Source: an uncultured Chloroflexota bacterium (GTDB lineage Bacteria > Chloroflexota > Dehalococcoidia > CAUJGQ01). Taken from it: a stretch of 40,478 nucleotides of DNA. The position numbers were made by a program, and so were the translations under genes. The stretch is taken from positions 1 to 40,478 of the forward strand of contig CALFMN010000173.1 of assembly GCA_937879875.1 (NCBI GenBank). The letters are read 5' to 3'. Of this stretch, positions 25,182-34,111 are shown piece by piece. The notes beneath the pieces were generated by a model. That model ran no database searches, was not told where the DNA came from, and worked only from the letters and a program-made list of their open reading frames with translations. Position 1 is the stretch's first letter. Each line of letters begins with the position of its first letter.

Positions 25182-25532
25182 CTAGATGCGCGTCTTGCCC
25201 CGCGCGCTGCGGCGCGAGCAACGGTGCGGCCGGTAGCCGGGGCGGAATGCCGCCGCCCCATGAGCGCGGGCGCCGCAAATACGACAAACGCGACGGGAGG
25301 CGAGCGTGCGGCCGTGACAAACAGGTTGGATATTCAGGTCTCCGGCGACCGGCGCCGGCACAGCATTGCGGCGCAGCAGCCGGAGGGCGAGGCGCGCGAG
25401 CGCCGTATTCAGGCCAAACCGGCCGCCGTTCTGCTGCGGGAGAGGCCCCAGCCGGGCGCGCCGCGCGACAGCGCGATGCCGCAGCTCGGCTTCCATGCGC
25501 TGGATCATTATCCACGTGTCGATGTTGGCCAT
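25182..25532 (-). CDS. small uncharacterised protein
   Basis: Encodes 116 aa from the ATG at 25532, with GGGAG 9 bp upstream. The first 30 residues (MANIDTWIMIQRMEAELRHR and so on) and the helical stretch LNTALARLALRLLRRN look like genuine protein sequence. The C-terminal half is Arg/Ala-rich with three cysteines (VCRICGARAHG). I do not recognise a family. The gene could be shorter than drawn, or only the first part may be under selection. Confidence 0.4.
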   Translation of the reverse strand: MANIDTWIMIQRMEAELRHRAVARRARLGPLPQQNGGRFGLNTALARLALRLLRRNAVPAPVAGDLNIQPVCHGRTLASRRVCRICGARAHGAAAFRPGYRPHRCSRRSARGKTRI

Positions 25533-25909
25533 GATGCTTGCTCCCGGTGGTCAACTCGGCTGGACTCGGTGGTTTCGGAACGCTGCGGTCTTCTCCTTTC
25601 CTGAAGCGCAGCTCGTGCGCACACAAGTAGAAGAGCCGCGGGAAATTCCCGTGGCTCTCGAACGCTGATGCTGCCGGCGATGCGATCTAGGGGCTTGCGG
25701 CAGCGGCGGACGGATCACGGGCAAAGAGCAACGGCTGACGCTCGACTTTCATAAGCGCCGCCTGCTGCATCACCGTTTGCTGTCCATCGTGCTGCATGTC
25801 TGTGAATACGTCCTTCGGGAACGGAAAGCTATTGAACTGCGCTCAGCATAGCATCCGCGGGTGCAGCGCGTCCATGAACGTGGCCTGACAATTGGTTGTG
25901 CAGCGCCGG
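25533..25909. other. gene-poor stretch with one hairpin
   Basis: No supported gene. A hairpin at 25632-25658 (agagccgcggg, loop aaatt, cccgtggctct, one G:U pair) is the only clear structure. It may terminate transcription entering from either side. The rest shows nothing I can assign. Confidence 0.5.
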
Positions 25910-26854
25910 TCAAGGCAGCGCTGCGAGCAGCGCGGTGCACCCGCCCGGCGCGGGCGCCAGCTCGTAGCCGGCGCAGGCTGCCGGCACCACGGCCGTTTCG
26001 TACTGCCCGAGCGGCAGGCTCCAACCGTCGCCGCGCAGCTCGGCCGCACCCTGCGTGACGGTTACGGCGTGAAACGATTCGCCGCGCGGGGCAAGGCGCA
26101 GCGCCTGCCGCTCGGCATGCAGCAGGGTGAGCGTGAAGTAGGGGCAGCCCGTGAGCGGGACGCAGCCCTCATCGAGCGGGCCGGCCTGGCGCAGCGCCGC
26201 CGCCGTGGCCGCGTTTACGACGGCGAGCGACTGTTCGATATGCAGCGGCCGCCCGGCCTGCTGCGGGCGATCCCAGTCCCAGAGGCGGTAGGTGATGTCC
26301 GACATCTGCTGCACCTCATACAGCAGCAGCCCCGGACCCGGCGCGTGCACCGTGCCCGCGGGAATCAGCAGCGTATCGCCGGACGTCAGTGCGGTTTCGC
26401 GGAGCAGCCGCAGCAGCCCGCCCCCGGCGAGCGCGCGGCGCAACGTGCCGCGGTTCGTGCCCGGCCGCAGCCCGGCGATCACACGGCCGTCTGCCGCGGC
26501 GTCGAGCACGTGCCACGCTTCCGTCTTGCCGCTGGCGCCGTTGCCTTCCAGCCGGCGGGCCTGGGCGTCGTTGGGGTGAACCTGCACGGAGAGCCAGTCG
26601 GCGGTGTCCAGCAGCTTGAGCAGCAGCGGGAAGCAGACGCCGTCCCGCGGGGCGCGGCTGCCGGTCAGCTCCGGTCCGCGCCGCGCCGCGAGCTCGCCCA
26701 GCGTGGCGCCCGCGTGCGCTCCGCCGGCGATGACGCTGCCCTCGTAGCAGATCCACGCCTCGCCGATCGGCGGCTCCCCGGCCCGCAACCGTTGGCCACC
26801 CCACACACGCGGGCGGTACTCGGGCTGCAGCGGCAAGGCTGCGAGCTGGGGCAT
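25910..26854 (-). CDS. manA: mannose-6-phosphate isomerase, class I (short form)
   Basis: Encodes 314 aa from the ATG at 26854. It interconverts mannose 6-phosphate and fructose 6-phosphate and uses zinc. The metal site is visible: Q91 and H93 in WLSVQVHPNDAQA, E112 in GKTEAWHVL, and H170 in LIPAGTVHAPG. The N-terminal signature YRPRVWGGQRL and the motif YEVQQMSDITYRLWDW also fit. The length matches the short Bacillus-type ManA. It is monocistronic, in the same direction as the putative cargo gene upstream of it (178 bp away). Its role is probably supply of mannose units for surface sugars. Confidence 0.9.
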   Translation of the reverse strand: MPQLAALPLQPEYRPRVWGGQRLRAGEPPIGEAWICYEGSVIAGGAHAGATLGELAARRGPELTGSRAPRDGVCFPLLLKLLDTADWLSVQVHPNDAQARRLEGNGASGKTEAWHVLDAAADGRVIAGLRPGTNRGTLRRALAGGGLLRLLRETALTSGDTLLIPAGTVHAPGPGLLLYEVQQMSDITYRLWDWDRPQQAGRPLHIEQSLAVVNAATAAALRQAGPLDEGCVPLTGCPYFTLTLLHAERQALRLAPRGESFHAVTVTQGAAELRGDGWSLPLGQYETAVVPAACAGYELAPAPGGCTALLAALP

Positions 26855-27032
26855 CGGCGCCTCGTCTGGCCAGAGATGCAGCAGCGCCCGGCGAAGCTGG
26901 CCGCGCCGGGCACAGGGCCATTTTATGCCATAACGAGCCGGCAAGATACCGCTGCCGGGGCAGCCACCGCCGTCGCTGCGTATCTGCGCCTGGCTGCGTT
27001 CGGGCCGCGCACGGCGGCCGCTAGATGACCGG

Positions 27033-27569
27033 TCAGTTCTCGACGACGGTGCTTTGTACGATTGAATAGCCGCTGGTCAGGCAATCGTGCTCCGAGCGCA
27101 GCGTGTTCGGCGCGTAGCCGCGCGGCACGATGACGTAGTTGAACTGCCAGAGCGGGCTGTATTTGGCCATGCCGGGCACCGAGTCGTAGATATTGAGTTG
27201 CCCCGGCACCAGCTCCGGCTCTGCCCGCAGCTTCAGGTTTTCATCCAGATCGACGCCGTAGACGATCTGATACTCCTGCGCGACCTTGACCTTCGTCACA
27301 TCGACCTCGACGCGGCCGACGTCGATGGCGAAGACGATCTTGCCGTCGAACCAGACGCGCTCCATCGTTTGGCCGTACGGGTTGTTGTAGCGCAGCCGCT
27401 CGACGCCGGCGCCGGTGTAGCCGGCCTGCGGGGCGCTTTGCTGCACGTCGCCATCGACCACGGCCCAGTTGGGCGCTTCCAGCGGCAAGGCCGCGGCCGG
27501 CGGCTGCCAGCCGGGGATCAGGCTGCCCACCGTGAACTGCGCCGGCTGCCCCGATCCGCTCTCCGCCAT
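27033..27569 (-). CDS. unknown protein with N-terminal encapsulin cargo-loading-like motif
   Basis: Encodes 178 aa from the ATG at 27569, with GAGG 8 bp upstream (a GTG at 27578 is also possible). Residues about 9-18 read QFTVGSLIPG, which fits the family 1 encapsulin targeting consensus (hydrophobic-x-V/I-GSL) known from DyP peroxidase and EncB/C/D tails. The rest is beta-rich (MERVWFDGKIVFAIDVGRVE, YSPLWQFNYVIVPRGY) and belongs to no family I can name with confidence. It has no signal peptide or membrane segment. The gene is divergent from the encapsulin gene across 215 bp. Position and motif suggest cargo, but no enzyme motif is visible. Confidence 0.65.
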   Translation of the reverse strand: MAESGSGQPAQFTVGSLIPGWQPPAAALPLEAPNWAVVDGDVQQSAPQAGYTGAGVERLRYNNPYGQTMERVWFDGKIVFAIDVGRVEVDVTKVKVAQEYQIVYGVDLDENLKLRAEPELVPGQLNIYDSVPGMAKYSPLWQFNYVIVPRGYAPNTLRSEHDCLTSGYSIVQSTVVEN

Positions 27570-27784
27570 CTCGCTCACCTCGTGCAGGCGTTACTTCGCC
27601 GCGACGCGCACACCAGTTCTGGCCCGCGCACGGCTTCCTTCGCATCGTAGCGGCCTCATTGCGGCTGTCTTCAGCTATTCGGAGCATGTGCAAGCGGTTG
27701 CGGGTGTACTACGGTGGCTTGGGCGACACGCCCGCGGCCGCTGCCGTCCGCTGATCGATGGGCGCGAAGCGAGAGGGATCAAGC

Positions 27785-28624
27785 ATGGATCTATTGTTGC
27801 GCGATCAGGCGCCGTTGACGCCGGACCAGTGGCTGGCTCTGGACAATACCGTGGTGCAGACGGCGCGCGAGGCGCTCGTCGGCCGGCGCTTCATCCCCAT
27901 CTTCGGGCCGCTCGGCCCCGGCACGCAGGCTGTGCCCGACGATCGCCTCTCCGGCGGCGACGGCGGCGCCGTGGACCTGATGGGCAACGCCGACTCGGCG
28001 AGCGTGCGCCTCTCGCTGCGCCGCTATCTGCCCGTGCCGCTCATTTACAAGGACTTCATCGTGCCGTGGCGCGACCTCGAAGCGGCAGCGCAGACGCGGG
28101 CGCCGCTCGATACGGGCGGCGCCGCCGCTGCCGCCTCCGCCTGCGCCCACGCCGAGGACGATCTCATCGTCAACGGCAATCTGCTGCTGGGCCTGCCCGG
28201 TCTGCGCAGCGTGGACGCCGCGCAGCATCGCCCGCTGGGCGACTGGAGCAACCCGGAGCAGGCGCTGGGCGCCGTCGTCGCGGCCACGGAGGCGCTGTTC
28301 GCCGCCGGCTTCTACGGCGCCTCGACCGTGCTCACCAGCCCGCTGCTGTTCGCGCGGCTGAACCGCATGTTCGGCAACTCCGGCCTGCTGACGGTGGAGC
28401 AGGTGCAGAAGCTGGTGCGCGGCGGCGTCTATCAGTCGCCCGTGATGCCGGAGAACACGGCGCTGGTGTTGGTTGCCGAGGCGTCCGCCATGGACCTGGC
28501 GCTGGCGCAGGACATGGCGGTCGCCTATCAGGGGCCGGAGAATCTGAACCACCTCTTCCGCGTGCTGGAGATGCTGGTGCTGCGCATCAAGCAGCCGCGC
28601 GCGATCGTGGTGCTGGAAGGCTGA
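27785..28624 (+). CDS. family 1 encapsulin shell protein
   Basis: Encodes 279 aa from the ATG at 27785, with AGAGGGA upstream. The N-terminus MDLLLRDQAPLTPDQWLALD matches the encapsulin opening seen in Thermotoga (FAPLTEKQW...IDN), including the helix that lines the inner cargo site. GRRFIPIFGPLGPGTQAV, the E-loop region with LRRYLPVPLIYKDFIVPWRDLE, EDDLIVNGN, and the closing strand AIVVLEG also follow the HK97-like fold. The product should self-assemble into a protein nanocompartment. No DyP peroxidase, ferritin-like or hemerythrin cargo gene is adjacent; the only neighbour with a targeting-like motif is the divergent gene at 27033-27569. Confidence 0.9.
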   Translation: MDLLLRDQAPLTPDQWLALDNTVVQTAREALVGRRFIPIFGPLGPGTQAVPDDRLSGGDGGAVDLMGNADSASVRLSLRRYLPVPLIYKDFIVPWRDLEAAAQTRAPLDTGGAAAAASACAHAEDDLIVNGNLLLGLPGLRSVDAAQHRPLGDWSNPEQALGAVVAATEALFAAGFYGASTVLTSPLLFARLNRMFGNSGLLTVEQVQKLVRGGVYQSPVMPENTALVLVAEASAMDLALAQDMAVAYQGPENLNHLFRVLEMLVLRIKQPRAIVVLEG

Positions 28625-28730
28625 GGCAGCGCGGCAGGCAGCGGCCATGCGAGACGCGGAAACAAGGCAGACCGGCCAGATTCGCACCAGGCCGTGCGGA
28701 CGACGATCGTTGCCGGGACCGCCCCGGTCT

Positions 28731-30162
28731 CGGTTCACCCCCACGTGCGTGGGGACTGCCAGTTCGAGTCGTTGACACCTGCGGCCAGGATCGGTTCACC
28801 CCCACGTGCGTGGGGACTGCTTTTGGTCCTGGGGAAAAGGCAGAGGCATGCGCGGTTCACCCCCACGTGCGTGGGGACTGCAATTACGCGCACGATGGAG
28901 CGCTATGCGGTGCCGGTTCACCCCCACGTGCGTGGGGACTGCTATATAGAGTTGACAGGCGACATCGACCAAAACGGTTCACCCCCACGTGCGTGGGGAC
29001 TGCGGGTTTGTGGTCAGCACCTCCATTGCCGACAGCGGTTCACCCCCACGTGCGTGGGGACTGCCTGCTCTGCCGCAGGCTTCGCCGGCTCCTCATCGGT
29101 TCACCCCCACGTGCGTGGGGACTGCGATGATGCCGGGGCTGGCCAAACAGCGCAGGTCGGTTCACCCCCACGTGCGTGGGGACTGCGAACCCAACCAGCC
29201 GGGCGGCCCGAATGGTCCCCGGTTCACCCCCACGTGCGTGGGGACTGCTGATGGTTGACGTGCTCGGTCCCGGGGGCGCCCGGTTCACCCCCACGTGCGT
29301 GGGGACTGCCCGTGTTGCAGGCGTTCGCGCGGCAGCTCGGCCGGTTCACCCCCACGTGCGTGGGGACTGCGTCAATCGCATCGTAGCCGATGCTCAGACC
29401 GTCGGTTCACCCCCACGTGCGTGGGGACTGCCAGGTTAGGGGAGCTGATCCCGTTGACCACGTCGGTTCACCCCCACGTGCGTGGGGACTGCGCTGCGGC
29501 AGCACTTCCAGCAAGGCAATTGCCGGTTCACCCCCACGTGCGTGGGGACTGCTCGTCGAGCCGTTTTTCGGCTCCGGCGCGGTGCGGTTCACCCCCACGT
29601 GCGTGGGGACTGCCGCCCGTTCTACGTGCAGACCGCGGCGCGCACCGGTTCACCCCCACGTGCGTGGGGACTGCCATCGCGCCGTGGGTGCGCATCGCGG
29701 CGCTGCCGGTTCACCCCCACGTGCGTGGGGACTGCGCTGGCCGTGGCCACGCCATCGACATCGGCGACGGTTCACCCCCACGTGCGTGGGGACTGCCGGA
29801 GGGTGTCGATGGGCGCCGAACAACTGTTCGGTTCACCCCCACGTGCGTGGGGACTGCGCGTCTCGTGCCTTCCTGGTATATTGCGACGCCGGTTCACCCC
29901 CACGTGCGTGGGGACTGCGCTCATCGGTGAATCGACGTACACCGTCATAGCGGTTCACCCCCACGTGCGTGGGGACTGCCCCTACGCGCCCGTGCTGACG
30001 CCGATCGCCGGCGGTTCACCCCCACGTGCGTGGGGACTGCAAGCATCGCTTTGGGATAGGTTTTCCACACCGCGGTTCACCCCCACGTGCGTGGGGACTG
30101 CATGACCGGCAATCCGGATGAGCCAATCGCCCACGGTTCACCCCCACGTGCGTGGGGACTGC
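28731..30162 (-). CRISPR. type I-E CRISPR array, 24 repeats and 23 spacers
   Basis: Twenty-four copies of a 29-bp repeat, identical by eye, begin at 28731 and recur every 61 bp (60-62). Spacers are 32 nt except one of 33 (29187-29219) and one of 31 (29493-29523). Read on the minus strand, the repeat has a CCCCAC-GCAC-GTGGGG hairpin and ends in the 8-nt handle GTGAACCG, the usual type I-E orientation. Transcription is therefore leftward, co-oriented with the cas operon, and the leader end is next to cas2. Only 19 bp separate the last repeat from the cas2 stop. The distal repeat at 28731 shows no decay. Confidence 0.98.
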
Positions 30163-30181
30163 ACTTCGATTTCGCGAGCTT

Positions 30182-30454
30182 TTAGCGTCTGCGGACGAGA
30201 TAGAGCCCGTCGTAGTCCGCGATGTCCCGCGAGGGCTCGCCGTGCATGCGCACGGCAAAGCTCTGCTCGCTGTCCGCGTTGTGCACCAGCAGCGCGGCGC
30301 CGTCGCGCGCCTTCTGCTCCACCAGCTCCCAGAGCTTGTCCCGCACCAGCGCGGACACGTCCCCGACGAAGACGCCGGCGCGCACCTCCAGCAGCCAGCG
30401 CGTCAACTCGCCGCGTAACGAGACCGGCACCCGCTCGAGCACCAATACGACCAT
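30182..30454 (-). CDS. cas2: CRISPR-associated endonuclease Cas2, type I-E
   Basis: Encodes 90 aa. The sequence (MVVLVLERVPVSLRGELTRW, VGDVSALVRDKLWELVEQ, GAALLVHNADSEQSFAVRMH) matches Cas2e, the central dimer of the Cas1-Cas2 integrase that inserts new spacers. Cas2e is short and lacks a clear catalytic need. It is the last gene of the operon, 10 bp after cas1, and abuts the repeat array. Confidence 0.95.
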   Translation of the reverse strand: MVVLVLERVPVSLRGELTRWLLEVRAGVFVGDVSALVRDKLWELVEQKARDGAALLVHNADSEQSFAVRMHGEPSRDIADYDGLYLVRRR

Positions 30455-30464
30455 CGCCCTACCC

Positions 30465-31412
30465 TCAGCCTATTTGCTGCTGCGCGGCGCCTCCGTCGCC
30501 CCAGTTCACGCCACCGGCAGCCTCGCCCTGCTCCGGATCCCAGAGGCCGCCCGGCAGCGCCTCATCGGCGTCGAACGCCGTTGCCTCCTGCTCGTCGATG
30601 CCGAGCGCACGGTCGATGTCGGGCAGGATACGCTGCAACAGGCGCGATTCCTTGAACGCATCGCGGCACGCCCTGCGCACCGAAACCTCAATGCCGCTTG
30701 CCGCCGCGGCCGCCGCCTGGAAGGCGATCGGGATCGTGACCTCAGCTTTGTAGAGGTCGGCGATGTCGTAGACGAAGCTCAACATTTTGCCGGTATGGAT
30801 GAAGCCCAGCGCCGGCGAATAGCCGCCGGAGAGGATGGCCGCCTGGCAGACGCCGTACAGGCAGGAGTTAGCGGCCGACAGTGCCCTGTTCACGGGATCG
30901 GCCGCGGCCCAGCTATCGCGGCGGTAGGAACGCCCACTCCATGGCACGCCCGTTTCGCGGCTGGCGCGCGCGTAGGCCTCGCGCACGCGCACGCCTTCGT
31001 GGCCGCGCAACTGTTGCAGGCTCATGCTCGGATCGATGGGCTCGGCAAAGCGCATCTCGTAGAGGCCGCGTACCACGCGCAGCCGCAAGCGCGGATCGGA
31101 GCACAGCCGCGCCTGCCAGAGGAAGCGCCGCGCCGAGCGCGTTTCGCCCAGACCCTGCGCGTAGAGGCGCACGCCCTCTTCCCCCGTCCACACCACCAGG
31201 CAGCCGTTCTCGGCCAGCGCCCGCACGGCGGCGTGCGTGATCGTCGTGCCCGGCCCCAACATCAGCGTGGTGAGCGCGGCGCAGGGCACGGGAACGACGC
31301 CGTTCTTATCGTGCAGGGCGATCGCCTTCGCCTCCTGGTCGACACGGCAGTGCTCGACGTAGAGGTAGCTCCAGCTATCGCGCACCTTCGGGAGCGTATG
31401 CAGATCTTTCAT
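30465..31412 (-). CDS. cas1: CRISPR-associated integrase Cas1, type I-E
   Basis: Encodes 315 aa from the ATG at 31412. The metal-binding residues appear intact: E139 (LRGHEGVRVREAY), H206 (LGFIHTGKM) and D216/D219 (FVYDIADLYK), equivalent to E141, H208 and D221 of E. coli Cas1. The N-terminal beta domain starts MKDLHTLPKVRDSWSYLYVE, typical of Cas1e. The C-terminal 45 residues are an acidic, low-complexity tail. With Cas2 it forms the spacer acquisition complex. Confidence 0.96.
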   Translation of the reverse strand: MKDLHTLPKVRDSWSYLYVEHCRVDQEAKAIALHDKNGVVPVPCAALTTLMLGPGTTITHAAVRALAENGCLVVWTGEEGVRLYAQGLGETRSARRFLWQARLCSDPRLRLRVVRGLYEMRFAEPIDPSMSLQQLRGHEGVRVREAYARASRETGVPWSGRSYRRDSWAAADPVNRALSAANSCLYGVCQAAILSGGYSPALGFIHTGKMLSFVYDIADLYKAEVTIPIAFQAAAAAASGIEVSVRRACRDAFKESRLLQRILPDIDRALGIDEQEATAFDADEALPGGLWDPEQGEAAGGVNWGDGGAAQQQIG

Positions 31413-31441
31413 GGCCTTGTCTCGTGAATGCGTGCTGCGGC

Positions 31442-32146
31442 TTATGCGGCCGGGGCGATGGAGAGCAGGCCGAAGCCGTAGGCCTTGCCGGAACCGATGC
31501 CCTCGCGCAGAGCAGCGCGGAGGCGATCGGCGTCGGCCACCTCCAGCACGCCTTCGAACAGCACCGAGCCGAAGACCAGCCGCGCCCAACTCTCACCCGC
31601 GGCCCGTCTGCCGAGCACGTTGTCCCCCGGCCGCACGTCGACGGCCGGCACGCCCGCGTCGCTGCTCTGTATCGTGCACAGGCGAAAGCCGGCGGCCTCC
31701 GCCTTGCGTTCCAACCAGGCAAAGCGTTCCTCTTCCTTCAGCAGCGCTACGCGCTTGCCCTTCTTTCCCGGCTGTTCCGCCTCCACGCTGTTGCCGAGGC
31801 GCTTCGTCGGGTTGGCCCGCATGCGGAAACGCAGCACGGCGCCCGTCTGCAACGCGGCGTACGCTTCTCCTACGTCCTTGACCTGCCAGCCCTGGCCGGC
31901 GCCGCCCGTCAGGTAGCCGGGGGAGCGCAGCCGCAGCCGCTCCCAATCGGGCCGGGTGAGCGACTGCGCGAGCACCACGGTCGTTGGCCCTTCGGACTCG
32001 ATGCGAAAGAGCAGCCCCGTCTCGGCGCGGCTGCCGTCCTCGGACGCAAAGGCCGAGAGCAGGGTGCGGTGCAGCTCCTGGCAGTTCGCCAGGTCGCGGC
32101 GCACCTGATAGTCGCGTGCATTCAGCCGCAGCATGGAAAGATACAT
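31442..32146 (-). CDS. cas6e: crRNA endoribonuclease Cas6e
   Basis: Encodes 234 aa from the ATG at 32146, preceded by GGGGAGGA. It cleaves the pre-crRNA below the repeat hairpin and remains in Cascade. The catalytic histidine is H26 (CQELHRTLLSAF), the position known from Thermus Cas6e. The C-terminal glycine-rich loop GIGSGKAYGFGLLSI is diagnostic. It lies 2 bp after the cas5e stop. Confidence 0.96.
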   Translation of the reverse strand: MYLSMLRLNARDYQVRRDLANCQELHRTLLSAFASEDGSRAETGLLFRIESEGPTTVVLAQSLTRPDWERLRLRSPGYLTGGAGQGWQVKDVGEAYAALQTGAVLRFRMRANPTKRLGNSVEAEQPGKKGKRVALLKEEERFAWLERKAEAAGFRLCTIQSSDAGVPAVDVRPGDNVLGRRAAGESWARLVFGSVLFEGVLEVADADRLRAALREGIGSGKAYGFGLLSIAPAA

Positions 32147-32148
32147 CG

Positions 32149-32829
32149 CTATTCCTCCCCAACGCTCGCCGGCACAGCCGCGCCGGCTGGCTCCAGCATC
32201 TCCGTCCGCACCCGCCGCAGGGCGAAGCGGCGCGTGGCCGGGTTGAACGAGAGCGGCACATCCTGCCGCACCGCCTCGCCAGCGGGATCCTCGATCACGA
32301 ACCGCAGCGGCCCGGCATCCTCGCGCCGGCCTGCCAGCAGCGGATATCCGCGCAGCGCCTGCAACAGCGGCGCCTCGCTGAGCCCGTCGGCCAGGCGCAC
32401 CGGCGCCGCCGGCGCAAACGCCTTCCTGCCCAGGCAGAGCTGCCACACGGGCCGCGCCAGTGCCGCGTCGAGCCGGCGCAGCAGCGCTTCGTCGCCTTCC
32501 AGCCCCACCAGAAAGCGCGCGTCCGCCAGATAAAAGCGCGAGGAGACCACGTCAGCGCCGCCGCTGCCCGCGGAGCCACCCACTGTATGAAAGTCGCGCT
32601 GCACGATCCCCTCCCGTTCCACGCGCACGCCCATACGCAGGCGCGAGAGCGTGGCAAGCGTCGGGAAGCCGTCATCCGGCCGCTCGACGCGCGGCTTGCC
32701 CAGCGCCGCGCACAGCAGGCCGATCACGCCCGACTTGGAGGGCTCACGGCCCGTGTCGCGCGTGCCGAAGCGGCTCGCGATCCCCCAGGCCTGCAGCGGA
32801 CCGTCCAGCCGCAGCAGCAGCGTGGTCAT
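32149..32829 (-). CDS. cas5e: Cascade subunit Cas5e (CasD)
   Basis: Encodes 226 aa. The N-terminal RRM-like strand TTLLLRLDGPLQAWGIASRF, then TGREPSKSGVIGLLCAALG and DFHTVGGSAG, are Cas5e signatures. The subunit caps the 5' handle of the crRNA in Cascade. Its ATG overlaps the cas7e stop in an ATGA junction, indicating coupled translation. Confidence 0.95.
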   Translation of the reverse strand: MTTLLLRLDGPLQAWGIASRFGTRDTGREPSKSGVIGLLCAALGKPRVERPDDGFPTLATLSRLRMGVRVEREGIVQRDFHTVGGSAGSGGADVVSSRFYLADARFLVGLEGDEALLRRLDAALARPVWQLCLGRKAFAPAAPVRLADGLSEAPLLQALRGYPLLAGRREDAGPLRFVIEDPAGEAVRQDVPLSFNPATRRFALRRVRTEMLEPAGAAVPASVGEE

Positions 32830-34034
32830 GCGCTGCCCCCCTCCGCGAAGGCGGCCGCGGTCGTGCGCTCGACCAGATCGCGCACGGCGGGCACGGCGGC
32901 GTCCGTCAGGCTCAGCAGGTACTCGGGTTCCTCGAAGGCCGCACCGCAGGCGTAGTGCGCCACGAGGCCGCTGTAGCCGGCATACATGCGCTCGTGCTGC
33001 TCGAAGGCGCGTGCCAGCCTCGTCACCGACTGGCCGGTCAGCGACTCGCCGGCCCGCGTCGGCACCGGCGCCTCGAAGGCGTTGGCCAGCGAAACGGGCT
33101 GCCGGCGGTCGCGCACGACGGCCAGCACGAAGCTGGGAGCGTTCTGCGCGGCGAAGCTGTTCTGCTTCGCGTCGGGCAGCGCCAGGATCGTCGCTTCGAT
33201 GAACGCTCGCAGCGCCCGGCGTGCCAGCTCCGCGTCGCCGTTGAGATTGCGCACGAGCTGGTCCACGTCCACGTTGCTGTAGCGGTAGTAGCAGGCGGAG
33301 TTGAACTCGACGCTGCCGATCATGCCGGCGCCGGCGTCCTCTTCAGGCAGCTTCAGGTCGTCCACGGCGGTGAAGTAGTCGAACTCGGGGCTGACGCGGT
33401 GGGTGCTGATCGCGTGCGCGACCTGCGAGGCGGCGTCGACGTTCTTCGCCGGCACGTTCGCCAGCATGCGGCCGTACATCGCCAGGTCCGCGGCCGCGCC
33501 GGCGGTATTCAGCACGGCGTCCAGCGCCTGCTTCACCTCTTCGGGAACATCGCGCGCACCGCTCTGCACCCGGCGCTGCCGCCCGCCGGCCGCGGGCGTG
33601 GCGGCAGGCTCTGCGGCCGGCGCAGCGGCGGTGAGCGCGTCAAAGTGATCGTGCACCGCGCCGGCCAGCCGCCCGATCTCGTCGTTGCCGAGGAAGAGCA
33701 GGTACTGCGTGTGGTCGTCGTTTTTGGGGTCGGTCGAGAAGCCGAGCTTCTCCAGCGCCGTGACCACGGCGGCGCGGGCGGCTGGTTCCTCGTGGTCCAT
33801 TTCGCCCAGCCGCTTTGTGACCGCGTCCACCAGGCGCAGCGTGCGCTCGGCCAGGTTTTGCTCGGGCAGCAGCCCGTTGACTTTCACAAACTCGCGTGCG
33901 CGGCGCTTGAGCGACTGGCTGGAGATGCGGGCGCGAGAGACGCCGCCGAAGGTGCTGCTTTTGGGGGCGCCGGTATCGTCGCGGTTCAGGTTGCTGGGGG
34001 CGAAGTTCTGCAGGATGTGCAGCTCTACGAACAC
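32826..34034 (-). CDS. cas7e: Cascade backbone subunit Cas7e (CasC)
   Basis: Encodes 402 aa from a GTG at 34034, with GGAGACG upstream. The opening VELHILQNFAPSNLNRDDTG and GAPKSSTFGGVSRARISSQS are hallmark Cas7e segments. SQSVTRLARAFEQHERMYAG lies near the end. Six copies would coat the crRNA spacer and flip out every sixth base. It is slightly longer than the E. coli protein (363 aa), with an Ala/Pro-rich insertion around residues 130-150. Confidence 0.96.
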   Translation of the reverse strand: MFVELHILQNFAPSNLNRDDTGAPKSSTFGGVSRARISSQSLKRRAREFVKVNGLLPEQNLAERTLRLVDAVTKRLGEMDHEEPAARAAVVTALEKLGFSTDPKNDDHTQYLLFLGNDEIGRLAGAVHDHFDALTAAAPAAEPAATPAAGGRQRRVQSGARDVPEEVKQALDAVLNTAGAAADLAMYGRMLANVPAKNVDAASQVAHAISTHRVSPEFDYFTAVDDLKLPEEDAGAGMIGSVEFNSACYYRYSNVDVDQLVRNLNGDAELARRALRAFIEATILALPDAKQNSFAAQNAPSFVLAVVRDRRQPVSLANAFEAPVPTRAGESLTGQSVTRLARAFEQHERMYAGYSGLVAHYACGAAFEEPEYLLSLTDAAVPAVRDLVERTTAAAFAEGGSA

Positions 34035-34111
34035 GTTTCGTCTCCATCTTAAGAGCGCGTCCTGCGCTCGGCGGTGCGGCGCTCGGCCGCGCTGTCATCG
34101 TTCGTTCTGGG

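Noticed and set aside
28625..28730. Leader of the main CRISPR array on the encapsulin side
   Set aside because: The repeat handle orientation and cas gene order both place the leader at the cas2 side, and this stretch shows no promoter or A+T-rich leader.
28694..30105. Several open frames through the CRISPR array with repeated FTPTCVGTA or VHPHVRGDC segments
   Set aside because: These are translations of the 29-bp repeat and its spacers. Such frames are well-known artefacts of CRISPR arrays.
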